Positions 1 through 7,131 are shown, counted from the stretch's first letter. The stretch: 14,831 nt of DNA from REEB95 sp035632395 (GCA_035632395.1 DASQGX010000221.1:1-14831); one strand, 5' to 3'. Notes: generated by a model from the letters alone, not told the origin. A program made the numbers and translations.

Positions 1-1137
1 AAGGGCGAGTTCTCCGAGAACGTCGGCACCAACGTCGATTGCTATTCGGTGCGCCAGCCGCTCGGCGTCTGCGCCGGCATCACGCCGTTCAATTTCCCGG
101 CGATGGTGCCGATGTGGATGTTCCCGGTGGCGATCGCTTGCGGCAACGCCTTCGTGCTGAAGCCGAGCGAGCGCGATCCGTCGGCGCCGCTGCTCCTCGC
201 GAAACTTCTGCTCGAAGCCGGCGCCCCGGCCGGCGTGCTCAACGTCGTCAACGGCGACAAGGAAGCGGTCGACGCGATCCTGAATCATCCCGACATCGCC
301 GCCGTCAGCTTCGTCGGCTCGACGCCGATTGCCGAGTATGTTTACCGGACGGGCACGGCGTCGGGTAAGCGCGTGCAGGCGCTGGGCGGCGCCAAGAATC
401 ACATGGTCGTCCTGCCCGATGCCGACATGGACCAAGCGACCGACGCGCTGATGGGCGCGGCTTACGGCTCGGCCGGCGAGCGCTGCATGGCGATCTCAGT
501 CGCGGTCGCGGTTGGCGCCGCTGGCGACAAGCTGATCGAGAAACTCGCGCCGCGCGTGCGCGGCCTCAAGATCGGTCCCTATACCGATCCTGATGCCGAG
601 ATGGGGCCGCTGGTTACCAAACAGGCTTACGATCGCGTCAAAGGTTATGTCGATCTCGGCGTCAAGGAAGGCGCCAAGCTGGTGGTCGACGGCCGCGATC
701 TCAAGTTGCAAGGCTACGAAAAAGGCTTCTTCCTCGGCGGCTGCCTGTTCGATCAGGTCACGCCGTCGATGCGCATCTACAAGGAGGAGATCTTCGGTCC
801 GGTGCTGTCGGTGGTGCGTGCGCCGGATTACGAACAGGCGCTCAACCTGGTCAACGCGCACGAGTTCGGCAACGGCACCGCGATCTTCACCCGCGACGGC
901 GACGCCGCGCGCGATTTTGCCACCCGCGTCCAAATCGGCATGGTCGGCGTCAACGTGCCGATCCCCGTGCCGGTTGCGTTCCATTCCTTCGGCGGCTGGA
1001 AGCATTCGCTGTTCGGTGACCATCACATGCACGGATCGGAAGGCGTGCGCTTCTATACGCGACTCAAGGAAGTGACGTCGCGCTGGCCGAAGGGCATCCG
1101 CGCCGGCGCCGAATTCGTCATGCCGACGCTGCGGTGA
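1..1137 (+). CDS. mmsA: Methylmalonate-semialdehyde dehydrogenase (CoA-acylating), 3' part
   Basis: The reading frame is open from the first base, so the gene begins upstream. The 378 residues present, against about 500 for the family, mean roughly the first 120 are missing. Known family role: oxidative decarboxylation of methylmalonate or malonate semialdehyde to propionyl- or acetyl-CoA in valine and inositol breakdown, in the cytosol. Seen in sequence: an aldehyde-dehydrogenase core with the ITPFNFPAMVP segment, the KPSERDPSAP nucleotide-binding region, the FVGSTPIAEYV stretch, and the catalytic cysteine in GSAGERCMA (Cys codon at 484-486). EEIFGPVLSVV follows, and the C-terminal SFGGWKHSLFGDHHMHG is typical of MmsA and separates it from general NAD(P) aldehyde dehydrogenases. 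The frame is intact to the TGA. The next gene follows after 46 bases on the same strand. Family assignment is confident; the physiological substrate is inferred. Confidence 0.93.
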   Translation, partial: KGEFSENVGTNVDCYSVRQPLGVCAGITPFNFPAMVPMWMFPVAIACGNAFVLKPSERDPSAPLLLAKLLLEAGAPAGVLNVVNGDKEAVDAILNHPDIAAVSFVGSTPIAEYVYRTGTASGKRVQALGGAKNHMVVLPDADMDQATDALMGAAYGSAGERCMAISVAVAVGAAGDKLIEKLAPRVRGLKIGPYTDPDAEMGPLVTKQAYDRVKGYVDLGVKEGAKLVVDGRDLKLQGYEKGFFLGGCLFDQVTPSMRIYKEEIFGPVLSVVRAPDYEQALNLVNAHEFGNGTAIFTRDGDAARDFATRVQIGMVGVNVPIPVPVAFHSFGGWKHSLFGDHHMHGSEGVRFYTRLKEVTSRWPKGIRAGAEFVMPTLR

Positions 1138-1183
1138 GGCGGGAATTATTCGCCGCAACGAAGTTTCGCGCTAGGTTTCGGTC

Positions 1184-1429
1184 ATGAACTGGTTCTTCAA
1201 TATCGCGCTCTACATTCTCGTCTGGTGGATCACGTTGTTCGCCGTGCTGCCGTGGGGCGTGAAGCCGGCGAACGAAAGCGACCAGGGCCACGACGCCGGC
1301 GCGCCGGCGCATCCGCATCTGCTGGCGAAAGCGATCATCACCAGCGTCATTGCCTTGGGGCTGTGGTACGTCATCCGCTTCGGTCTGCTATGGGAACTGG
1401 CGCGCATTCGCACCGAGACCTACGGATGA
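1184..1429 (+). CDS. DUF1467 family small membrane protein
   Basis: An 81-residue protein that matches my recollection of the DUF1467 family, found widely in alphaproteobacteria and without a known function. Two hydrophobic segments are visible, about residues 4-25 and 47-69, so it should span the inner membrane twice. They are joined by a short polar, His-rich loop (KPANESDQGHDAGAPAHPH), and the characteristic LPWGVKP sits right after the first segment. No strong Shine-Dalgarno precedes the ATG, but the codon use and membrane pattern support it. Its TGA overlaps the ATG of the downstream glycosylase gene (ATGA), so the two are probably translated together. The link with DNA repair is positional only; in other genomes the family also sits next to housekeeping genes. 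Confidence 0.85.
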   Translation: MNWFFNIALYILVWWITLFAVLPWGVKPANESDQGHDAGAPAHPHLLAKAIITSVIALGLWYVIRFGLLWELARIRTETYG

Positions 1430-1977
1430 GCGCCAAATACTGCCGCGAGGCGCCCGGTCACGCGTTTCACGGTCCCTATCACGACGGCGAATACGGCTTT
1501 CCGGCGCGCGATGACGCTATTCTGTTCGAGCGCTTGGCCCTCGAGATCAACCAGGCCGGCCTATCGTGGCTCACAGTGTTGAAGAAACGCGCTGCCTTCG
1601 CCCGGGCCTTTGCCAATTACGACATCGACAAGGTGGCGCGCTTCGGCGCGCGCGACATCCGCCGGCTGCTCAATGATGCCCGCATCATCCGCAACCGCCT
1701 CAAGATCGAGGCGGTGATCGAGAATGCGCGGCGGCTGAAGGCGATCCGCGCCAGCCACGGCTCGTTCGCGCATTGGCTCGACGCGCACCATCCGCGCTCC
1801 AAGACGGCGTGGGTCAAGCTGTTCAAGGAGACGTTCCGTTTCACCGGCGGCGAGATCGTCGGCGAATTCCTGATGAGCCTCGGCTACCTGCCGGGCGCAC
1901 ACGTCGCGACGTGTCCGGCGTATGCGCGCGTGCTGCGTCTCAAGCCCGCATGGCACACCACACGCGACCTAAAATAA
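1426..1977 (+). CDS. tag: DNA-3-methyladenine glycosylase I
   Basis: Base-excision repair enzyme that removes 3-methyladenine from alkylated DNA; cytosolic. The 183-residue product is close to the 187 of E. coli Tag. The family's zinc clasp is visible: Cys6 and His19 near the N-terminus, and His159 with Cys163 (H-x3-C) near the C-terminus, in the same arrangement as E. coli C4, H17, H175 and C179. The conserved LEINQAGLSWLTVLKKR block (from Leu39) carries Glu40, the counterpart of the base-recognising Glu38 of E. coli. A longer reading in this frame starts at 1225, but it would run through the DUF1467 gene; the ATG at 1426, overlapping the upstream TGA, places Cys6 correctly and is preferred. 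No adaptive-response operator was recognised. Confidence 0.93.
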   Translation: MSAKYCREAPGHAFHGPYHDGEYGFPARDDAILFERLALEINQAGLSWLTVLKKRAAFARAFANYDIDKVARFGARDIRRLLNDARIIRNRLKIEAVIENARRLKAIRASHGSFAHWLDAHHPRSKTAWVKLFKETFRFTGGEIVGEFLMSLGYLPGAHVATCPAYARVLRLKPAWHTTRDLK

Positions 1978-1984
1978 TTTTTAG
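1969..1984. repeat. AT-rich inverted repeat overlapping the tag stop codon
   Basis: CTAAAA (1969-1974) and TTTTAG (1979-1984) are perfect inverse copies around a 4-base centre (TAAT) that includes part of the tag stop codon. As RNA the stem would be weak (five A-U pairs and one G-C). It may help end tag transcription or simply be AT-rich spacer. Function is not established. Confidence 0.3.
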
Positions 1985-1999
1985 TTTGGCCCTGTGGAT

Positions 2000-2031
2000 A
2001 AAAAATTTGGCAAGACCAAAGGGTCTTGCCA
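2000..2031 (-). terminator. Intrinsic terminator candidate for the purine permease gene
   Basis: TGGCAAGACC (2008-2017) and GGTCTTGCCA (2022-2031) form a perfect 10-bp stem with a 4-base loop. Read on the minus strand, the stem is followed by AA and then six T, because of the six A at 2000-2005: a textbook factor-independent terminator about 220 bases beyond the permease stop. On the plus strand there is no T-run, so it should not act strongly on tag. It overlaps the proposed 5' end of 6S RNA, so the hairpin may have a second role there. Confidence 0.5.
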
Positions 2032-2160
2032 TTAGGACGCTGCCGCCTTTTTCGGAGCGGCTTGTCGGTTTAGGGGATGCCCCCACCGTCTTGCGACGAC
2101 ACTTCCTCCCTAAACTTGGGCCCGGACGCATTCTTGCCTGCGCCGCTTATGGCGGGATGG
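2009..2160 (+). ncRNA. ssrS: 6S RNA (SsrS), RNA polymerase regulator
   Basis: 6S RNA binds the housekeeping RNA polymerase holoenzyme by mimicking an open promoter. Seen: TGCGACGACAC (2092-2102) followed by TTCCTCCC, then a CTTGGG segment and GCCTGCGCCGC (2136-2146). In order and spacing this matches the 3' half of E. coli 6S RNA as I remember it (TGCGACGACACATTCACC ... GCCTGCGGCGGC). An apical hairpin fits: CGGT (2066-2069) with ACCG (2085-2088), and GGGG (2073-2076) with CCCC (2080-2083) around ATG, resembling E. coli GAGCAUGCUC. A closing stem also forms: 2024-2032 (TCTTGCCAT) with 2149-2157 (ATGGCGGGA, two G-U pairs), then 2035-2040 with 2140-2144 across one bulged A. The ends are estimates. 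A GATAAA at 1997-2002 could be a -10 element giving a start near 2009, but no -35 is clear. The location between tag and a purine permease differs from the zapA-linked site common elsewhere. Confidence 0.75.
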
Positions 2161-2163
2161 ATG

Positions 2164-2199
2164 TTTGCGGATTCCGTTAGCCGCGGCAAATGAAATTTT
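2164..2199 (+). terminator. Possible terminator after 6S RNA
   Basis: TTTGCGG (2164-2170) can pair with the CCGC...CAAA of 2181-2190, by either GCGG/CCGC or TTTGC/GCAAA with a small bulge. A short T-run (TGAAATTTTC, 2191-2200) follows. It sits just after the inferred 3' end of the 6S RNA. The stem is imperfect and the T-run short, so this is tentative. Confidence 0.33.
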
Positions 2200-2254
2200 C
2201 TGGAACGGCTCTAATGACCAACGGATCATTTATCATTTCTGAGACAGCGGCACG

Positions 2255-3544
2255 CTACAGCTCGACGAAGCGGATGAGGAACAACAAGCCGAGCACGATC
2301 ACTGCCGGACTCGCTTCGTTGGTGCGGCCTGCCAGCAGCTTGATCGCGGCATAGAGGATGAAACCAAAGGCAATGCCGTTGGCGATGGAGAAAGTGAGCG
2401 GCATGGCGATCGCCGTGACCACCGCCGGCGCGTATTCGGTGAGATCGTCCCAGTCCACTTCAGCGAGGCCCCGCGCCATCAGGCATGCAACGTAAAGCAG
2501 CGCCGGCGCTGTGGCGTATGCCGGAACTGTCTCGGCCAGGGGCGCGAAGAACAGCGTCAGCAGGAACAGGATCGCGACCACGACGCCGACGAGCCCGGTG
2601 CGACCGCCGGCGCGTACGCCGGCGGCGCTTTCGATGTAGCTGGTGACGGTCGAGGTGCCGAGCAGCGAGCCGACAAGCGTCGCGGTCGAATCCGCGACGA
2701 AGACGCGCAGCAGCCGTGGAATGCGGCCGTCCTTGCGGATCAAACCGGCACGATGCGCGACGCCGACCAGCGTACCGGTATTGTCGAACAGGTCGACGAA
2801 GAAGAACGCGAAGACGATCACCAGAACGCCGGCGTCGAGCGCGCCGCCAATGTCGAGCTTGAGGAAGGTTGGCGCCACCGACGGCGGTAGCGAGGCGATG
2901 CCGACGAACGGCGAGACGCCGAACAGGACACCGGCGATGGTGGTGACCAGGATGGCGATAATGATCGCGCCCGGCACTTTGCGCGCATCGAGCGCGACCA
3001 TCAGCAGGAATCCGCCGATCGCCAGCAACGTCGGCGGCGCCTTGAGATTACCGAGCGTCACGAAAGTATCGGGCGAGGCGACGACGATGCCGGCGTTCTT
3101 CAGCGCAATGATGCCGAGGAACAGGCCGACGCCGGCCGAGATCGCCATCTTTTGCGATTGCGGAATGGCATCGACGATCCATTCCCGCACCCGCGTCACG
3201 CTCAGCACCATGAACAGCACGCCGGAGATGAACACCGCGCCGAGCGCGACCTCCCACGAATAGTGCAGGCCCTTGACGACGCCGTAGGTGAAATAGGCGT
3301 TGAGCCCCATGCCGGGCGCGAGCGCCAGCGGATAGTTGGCGTAGAGGCCCATCACCAGCGTGCCGATTGCGGAGGCGACGCACGTCGCGACGAACACCGC
3401 GCCTTTATCCATCCCAGCGTCGCCTAGGATCATCGGATTGACGAAGACGATGTATGCCATGGTGAGGAAGGTGGTCAGACCGGCCACCACTTCGGTGCGC
3501 ACGTTCGTGCCGTTCGACTTGAGCTGGAAATAGGTCTCGAGCAT
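2255..3544 (-). CDS. NCS2 family purine permease (AzgA/GhxP-like adenine/guanine/hypoxanthine transporter)
   Basis: A 429-residue integral inner-membrane protein with about a dozen or more hydrophobic segments. The AzgA-like branch of NCS2 imports purine bases by proton symport. Family marks seen: the N-terminal YFQLKSNGTNVRTEVVAGLT with the following TFLTMAYIVFVNP, the APGMGLNAYFTYGVV helix (residues 76-90), the substrate-site region DLFDNTGTLVGVAHRAG, and GTSTVTSYIESAAGVRAGGR. Length fits the 430-450 usual for the family. The frame is open further upstream (to 3772), but that part is Arg-rich and lies opposite proS. The ATG at 3544, preceded by a GGGGGA ribosome-binding site 4 bases away, is the natural start. 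The gene is divergent from proS across 112 bases and convergent with tag. Exact specificity (adenine against guanine/hypoxanthine) cannot be read from this. No purine-riboswitch-like leader was seen. Confidence 0.9.
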   Translation of the reverse strand: MLETYFQLKSNGTNVRTEVVAGLTTFLTMAYIVFVNPMILGDAGMDKGAVFVATCVASAIGTLVMGLYANYPLALAPGMGLNAYFTYGVVKGLHYSWEVALGAVFISGVLFMVLSVTRVREWIVDAIPQSQKMAISAGVGLFLGIIALKNAGIVVASPDTFVTLGNLKAPPTLLAIGGFLLMVALDARKVPGAIIIAILVTTIAGVLFGVSPFVGIASLPPSVAPTFLKLDIGGALDAGVLVIVFAFFFVDLFDNTGTLVGVAHRAGLIRKDGRIPRLLRVFVADSTATLVGSLLGTSTVTSYIESAAGVRAGGRTGLVGVVVAILFLLTLFFAPLAETVPAYATAPALLYVACLMARGLAEVDWDDLTEYAPAVVTAIAMPLTFSIANGIAFGFILYAAIKLLAGRTNEASPAVIVLGLLFLIRFVEL

Positions 3545-3588
3545 GGCTTCCCCCGTCGCCGCGCTGGTCACCCAAAGTCCGCGCCATC

Positions 3589-3618
3589 TTGGCCTATTGC
3601 GCGGGCTTCGGCTAGAGT
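3589..3618 (+). promoter_or_regulatory. Candidate sigma-70-type promoter of the proS operon
   Basis: TTGGCC (3589-3594) and TAGAGT (3613-3618) are separated by 18 bases, with proS starting 39 bases after the -10-like box. Both hexamers are imperfect. The position in the only intergenic gap before proS supports it; otherwise it is a pattern match by eye. Confidence 0.35.
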
Positions 3619-3656
3619 GCGGCGCCGTTCCCGCTCCCAGAAAGGCCCGACTCGCG

Positions 3657-4967
3657 ATGCGACTGTCCCAGTATTTCCTGCCGCTGCTCAAAGAGACTCC
3701 GAGCGAGGCGCAGATCGCGTCGCACCGTCTGATGCTGCGCGCCGGCATGATCCGCCAGACCGCCGCCGGCATCTACACGTGGCTGCCGCTGGGCTTCCGC
3801 GTGCTGCAGAAGGTCGAGCAGATCGTGCGCGAGGAGCAGGACGCCGCCGGCGCGCAGGAGCTTCTGATGCCGACGCTGCAACCGGCGGAACTCTGGCGCG
3901 AGAGTGGCCGTTACGAGGATTACGGCGAGGAGATGCTGCGCCTCAAAGACAGGCACAAGCGCGAGATGCTCTACGGTCCGACCAACGAGGAGCTGATTAC
4001 GGAGATCTTCCGCCAGGCGGTGCGCAGCTATCGCGATCTGCCCAAGAACCTCTATCACATCCAATGGAAGTTTCGCGACGAGGTGCGGCCGCGTTTCGGC
4101 GTCATGCGCGGGCGCGAATTCCTGATGAAGGACAATTATTCGTTCGACATCGACAAGGCAGCCTCGCTGGTCTCGTACTTCCGCATGTTCAAGGCCTACA
4201 TGAAGACCTTCAAGCGGATGGGCCTGACGCCGATCCCGGTGCGCGCGGCAACGGGGCCGATCGGCGGCGACCTGTCGCACGAATTCCACGTCCAGGCCGA
4301 TACCGGCGAAAGCCAGCTCTACTTCGACAGCGAGATCGAGAAGCTGGACGAGGACAAGCTAGACCCGGCGAGCCCGACGGTGCAGGACGAGCTGCTCAAA
4401 TGGTACGCCGCCACCGACGAGAAGCACGACCCGGCGGCGTTCGCGCGCGTGCCCGAAGCGCGGCGGCGCGAGGCGCGTGGCATCGAAGTCGGCCAGCTTT
4501 TTTATTTCGGCACCAAATACTCGGCGCCGATGAAGGCGACCGTCGCCGGACCCAAAGGCGATACCGTCGCGGTCGAAATGGGTTCCTACGGCATCGGCGT
4601 GTCGCGCCTCGTCGGCGCGATCATCGAGGCGTTCCACGACGATGACGGCATCATCTGGCCCGAAAGCGTCGCGCCGTTCCACGTCGGTCTGGTCAATTTG
4701 CGGCCCAGCGACAAAGAGTGCGCCGAGGCCGGCGAACAGCTCTATCAGCGGCTGATGAAGTCGGGCATCGACACGCTCTATGACGAGCGCGAGGAATCGC
4801 CAGGCGCCAAGTTCGCGGCGATGGACCTGGTCGGCCTGCCTTGGCAGGTCGTCGTCGGTCCGCGCGGCCTCAAGCAGGGCGTCGTTGAGGTCAAGGAGCG
4901 CAAGACCGGCGTCAAGCAGGAGCTGTCGCTCGACGCGGCCGTGGCGCGATTGGTAGGCCTCCGATGA
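3657..4967 (+). CDS. proS: Prolyl-tRNA synthetase, short form without the full editing insertion
   Basis: Class II aminoacyl-tRNA synthetase charging tRNA(Pro) in the cytosol. It has 436 residues against 572 in E. coli. Seen in order: N-terminal LSQYFLPLLKETPSEAQIAS; the TNEE loop (109-112) that binds proline; motif 2 FRDE (139-142) with RGREFLMKDNYSFD (151-164); a short spacer of about 50 residues (224-275); HVQADTGESQLYF before the spacer; motif 3 GSYGIGVSR (309-317); and a C-terminal HGTP-type anticodon-binding domain from about 338. In E. coli-type enzymes the gap between motifs 2 and 3 holds the roughly 180-residue INS editing domain; here only a remnant is left, as known for other alphaproteobacterial ProRS. 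The frame extends upstream to 3543, but those residues do not resemble ProRS; ATG 3657 begins the family N-terminus and has a weak AGAAAGG 11 bases before it. The stop overlaps the next start (ATGA). Confidence 0.96.
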   Translation: MRLSQYFLPLLKETPSEAQIASHRLMLRAGMIRQTAAGIYTWLPLGFRVLQKVEQIVREEQDAAGAQELLMPTLQPAELWRESGRYEDYGEEMLRLKDRHKREMLYGPTNEELITEIFRQAVRSYRDLPKNLYHIQWKFRDEVRPRFGVMRGREFLMKDNYSFDIDKAASLVSYFRMFKAYMKTFKRMGLTPIPVRAATGPIGGDLSHEFHVQADTGESQLYFDSEIEKLDEDKLDPASPTVQDELLKWYAATDEKHDPAAFARVPEARRREARGIEVGQLFYFGTKYSAPMKATVAGPKGDTVAVEMGSYGIGVSRLVGAIIEAFHDDDGIIWPESVAPFHVGLVNLRPSDKECAEAGEQLYQRLMKSGIDTLYDEREESPGAKFAAMDLVGLPWQVVVGPRGLKQGVVEVKERKTGVKQELSLDAAVARLVGLR

Positions 4968-6211
4968 TCCTCGGCGCGTTCGAGCGGATGATCGCCTTCC
5001 GCTATCTGCGCTCGCGGCGGCAGGAAGGCTTCGTTTCGGTGATCGCGGTGTTCTCGCTGTTAGGCATCATGCTTGGCGTTGCGACGCTGATCATCGTGAT
5101 GGCGGTGATGAACGGCTTCCGCGCCGATTTGCTCGACCGCATTTTGGGATTCAACGGCCATCTGACGGTCTATTCGACGCCCGGCGCGCCGCTCAACGAC
5201 TTCGACCAGGTCGCGGCCAAGATCAAAGCGGTGCCCGGCGTCACCGCCGCCTATCCCGAGATCGAAGGCCAGGTGATGGCGACCTCGCGCGATCAGTCTT
5301 CGGGGGTGCTGGTGCGCGGCGTCAGCGCGCAAACCATCGAAGCGCAAAGCCTAATCGCCAAGAACCTGTCGGCTGGCGCGCTCGCCGGCTTCAGCGACGG
5401 CGGCATCATCATCGGCCAGAGGCTTGCCTTCAAACTCGGCGTAAGGCCCGGCGACAGCGTGACGTTGATCTCGCCGCAAGGCACGCCGACCGCCTTCGGC
5501 ACCATGCCGCGGATCAAGGCCTATCGCGTCGCCGGCACCTTCAACGTCGGCATGTACGAATTCGACAGTAGCGTCATTTTCATGCCGTTGCCGCAGGCGC
5601 AGGTCTACTTCCAGCTACCCAATGCCGTGTCCGACATCTCGGTGTTCGTCGCCAAGCCCGACGACGTGCGCGCTTATGACCAGGCGGTGGGCAATGCGCT
5701 CGGTGGCCGCATGCGGATTTTCGACTGGCAGCAGAGCAATCTGTCGTTCTTCAACGCCGTCGAGATCGAACGCAACGTCATGTTCCTGATCCTGACGCTG
5801 ATCATCGTCGTCGCCGCCTTCAACGTCATCTCCAGCATGATCATGCTGGTGAAGGACAAAACCCGCGACATCGCGGTGCTGCGTACCATGGGCGCGACGC
5901 GCGGCATGATTTTGCGCATATTCATGTTGTCGGGCGCTTCGATCGGCGTTGTCGGCACGGCGCTGGGTTTCGTCCTCGGCGTCGAATTCGCGGCGCATAT
6001 CGAAGCCATCCGCCGGTTCATCCAGGACATCATCGGCACCAACCTGTTTGCGCCCGAGATCTATTTCCTGACGCAGATTCCGGCACGCCTCGATCCGTAC
6101 GAGGTCGGCTCGGTCGTCGCCATGGCGCTGGCGTTGTCGTTTCTGGCTACGATTTATCCATCCTGGCGAGCGGCGCGTCTCGATCCGGTCGAGGCGCTGC
6201 GTTATGAGTGA
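4964..6211 (+). CDS. lolC: Lipoprotein-releasing ABC transporter permease (LolC/LolE family)
   Basis: The membrane subunit of the Lol transporter, which extracts outer-membrane lipoproteins from the inner membrane and passes them to LolA. It has 415 residues, the usual length. One membrane helix lies at about 23-49, followed by a large periplasmic domain (about 50-270, MacB/PCD type) and three C-terminal helices in an FtsX domain, the first at about 272-296. Typical sequences: the start FERMIAFRYLRSRRQEGFVS, the FSLLGIMLGVATLIIVMAVM helix, AAFNVISSMIMLVKDKTRDI, VLRTMGATRGMILRIFM, and the end YPSWRAARLDPVEALRYE. Its ATG overlaps the proS stop by 4 bases and its end overlaps lolD by 8 bases, so all three are co-transcribed. 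Only one permease gene is present, so the complex would be a homodimer of this subunit unless a second copy lies elsewhere. Calling it LolC rather than LolE is a convention. Confidence 0.93.
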   Translation: MILGAFERMIAFRYLRSRRQEGFVSVIAVFSLLGIMLGVATLIIVMAVMNGFRADLLDRILGFNGHLTVYSTPGAPLNDFDQVAAKIKAVPGVTAAYPEIEGQVMATSRDQSSGVLVRGVSAQTIEAQSLIAKNLSAGALAGFSDGGIIIGQRLAFKLGVRPGDSVTLISPQGTPTAFGTMPRIKAYRVAGTFNVGMYEFDSSVIFMPLPQAQVYFQLPNAVSDISVFVAKPDDVRAYDQAVGNALGGRMRIFDWQQSNLSFFNAVEIERNVMFLILTLIIVVAAFNVISSMIMLVKDKTRDIAVLRTMGATRGMILRIFMLSGASIGVVGTALGFVLGVEFAAHIEAIRRFIQDIIGTNLFAPEIYFLTQIPARLDPYEVGSVVAMALALSFLATIYPSWRAARLDPVEALRYE

Positions 6212-6893
6212 TTTCGCGCTGACGCTGCGCGACGTCGTGCGCACATATGTCCAGGCCGGCAACAAGCTGCCAGTGCTGCGCGGTGTGAATTTCACCGTCA
6301 AGGCAGGCGAGATCGCGGCGCTGGTCGGGCCGTCGGGCGCCGGCAAATCCACCCTGCTGCATCTTGCTGGCCTTTTGGAAAAGCCCGACGGCGGCGCCGT
6401 GCTGCTGGGCGGCCGCGATTGCGGCGCCATGGGCGACGAGGAGCGCACGACCATCCGCCGCGCCACCATCGGCTTCGTCTATCAATTCCACCAGTTGCTG
6501 CCGGAATTCTCGGCCGCCGAGAACGTCATGCTGCCGCAAATGATCGCCGGCGTAAGCAAGCGGACGGCGCGGGCGCGGGCACTCGAGCTCCTCGGCCAAG
6601 TCGGACTGACCGCGCGCGCCGATCACCGGCCGGCGCGGCTATCGGGCGGTGAGCAGCAGCGCGTCGCCATGGTGCGCGCGCTCGCCAACCGGCCGCAGCT
6701 GCTGCTCGGCGACGAGCCGACCGGCAATCTCGACCATGAGACGGCAAGCGATGTGGTCGGCGTATTGCTCGACCTGGTGCGGCATACCGGTTTGGCGGGA
6801 CTGATCGCGACGCACAATCTCGAGCTGGCGCGGCGCATGGACCGCATCCTCGCGCTCGAAGACGGCAAAGTGGTCGAGCGGCGGGCCGCGTAA
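6204..6893 (+). CDS. lolD: Lipoprotein-releasing system ATP-binding protein LolD
   Basis: ATPase subunit of the Lol transporter on the cytoplasmic face of the inner membrane; 229 residues, typical for LolD. All ABC motifs are intact: Walker A GPSGAGKST (42-50), Q-loop Gln94 in GFVYQFHQLLPEF, signature LSGGE (146-150), Walker B LLLGDE with Glu171, GNLD D-loop, and the switch His204 in IATHN. The QFHQLLPEFSAAENVMLPQ stretch is characteristic of LolD, as opposed to FtsE or MacB ATPases. The start overlaps the end of the permease gene by 8 bases, so expression is translationally coupled and the partner is clear. No clear terminator follows. Confidence 0.95.
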   Translation: MSDFALTLRDVVRTYVQAGNKLPVLRGVNFTVKAGEIAALVGPSGAGKSTLLHLAGLLEKPDGGAVLLGGRDCGAMGDEERTTIRRATIGFVYQFHQLLPEFSAAENVMLPQMIAGVSKRTARARALELLGQVGLTARADHRPARLSGGEQQRVAMVRALANRPQLLLGDEPTGNLDHETASDVVGVLLDLVRHTGLAGLIATHNLELARRMDRILALEDGKVVERRAA

Positions 6894-7131
6894 TTCGCGA
6901 CCTCGAGCTCTTCGAAGGCTTCGCGCGCGGCGGCATGGCCGCAAGCGTCAAATATCATTCAAGTAAAACAAGCGGTTATCGTTTTGGCGTCGATTGGCCT
7001 GACCACAAATATTTTTGAGAATCGATTGTAATGCGAGCGCTCGCGCCCCATTTGTTCTAATATTGGCGTCTCGGCCCAGCGATGAAATCCACGCCGAGCC
7101 CGCCGCGATCCGACAATGCCAGGAGTATCCG
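6894..7131. other. Intergenic region lolD to Sel1 gene, with a 12-bp palindrome
   Basis: A 238-base stretch without a convincing gene. The part after about 6950 is richer in A and T than its surroundings. It contains AATCGATT (7020-7027) and the perfect 12-bp palindrome GCGAGCGCTCGC (7033-7044), which could be an operator for a dimeric regulator or chance in GC-rich DNA. A promoter for the Sel1-repeat gene should lie here, but I could not find a -35/-10 pair with good spacing. A minus-strand reading over 6623-6958 is the shadow of lolD. Confidence 0.4.
7121..7125 (+). promoter_or_regulatory. Ribosome-binding site fixing the Sel1 gene start
   Basis: AGGAG stands 6 bases before ATG 7132. The frame is open upstream to 7015, but no comparable site precedes the earlier non-ATG starts, so this decides the start at 7132. 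Confidence 0.6.

Noticed and set aside
1295..1308. Perfect 14-bp palindrome GCCGGCGCGCCGGC
   Set aside because: It lies inside the DUF1467 coding sequence in a GCC/GGC codon run; such palindromes arise easily in GC-rich genes and there is no sign of a site.
1225..1425. N-terminal extension of the tag reading frame
   Set aside because: It overlaps the DUF1467 gene in another frame and is not glycosylase-like; the zinc cysteine position fits only the start at 1426.
2255..3656. Purine riboswitch upstream of the permease
   Set aside because: The 112-base gap before the gene is GC-rich and shows none of the conserved loop sequences of purine riboswitches.
3545..3772. N-terminal extension of the purine permease
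   Set aside because: The extra 76 codons are Arg/Ser-rich, overlap proS on the other strand, and the family N-terminus with a good ribosome-binding site begins at 3544.
5615..6469. Minus-strand open frame of 284 codons across lolC and lolD
   Set aside because: Spans two well-identified overlapping genes on the other strand and has shadow-like composition.
7052..7066. Possible LexA box (GTTC-N7-GTTC) upstream of the Sel1 gene
   Set aside because: Only one GTTC is present; the second half-site at the required spacing reads GGCG.
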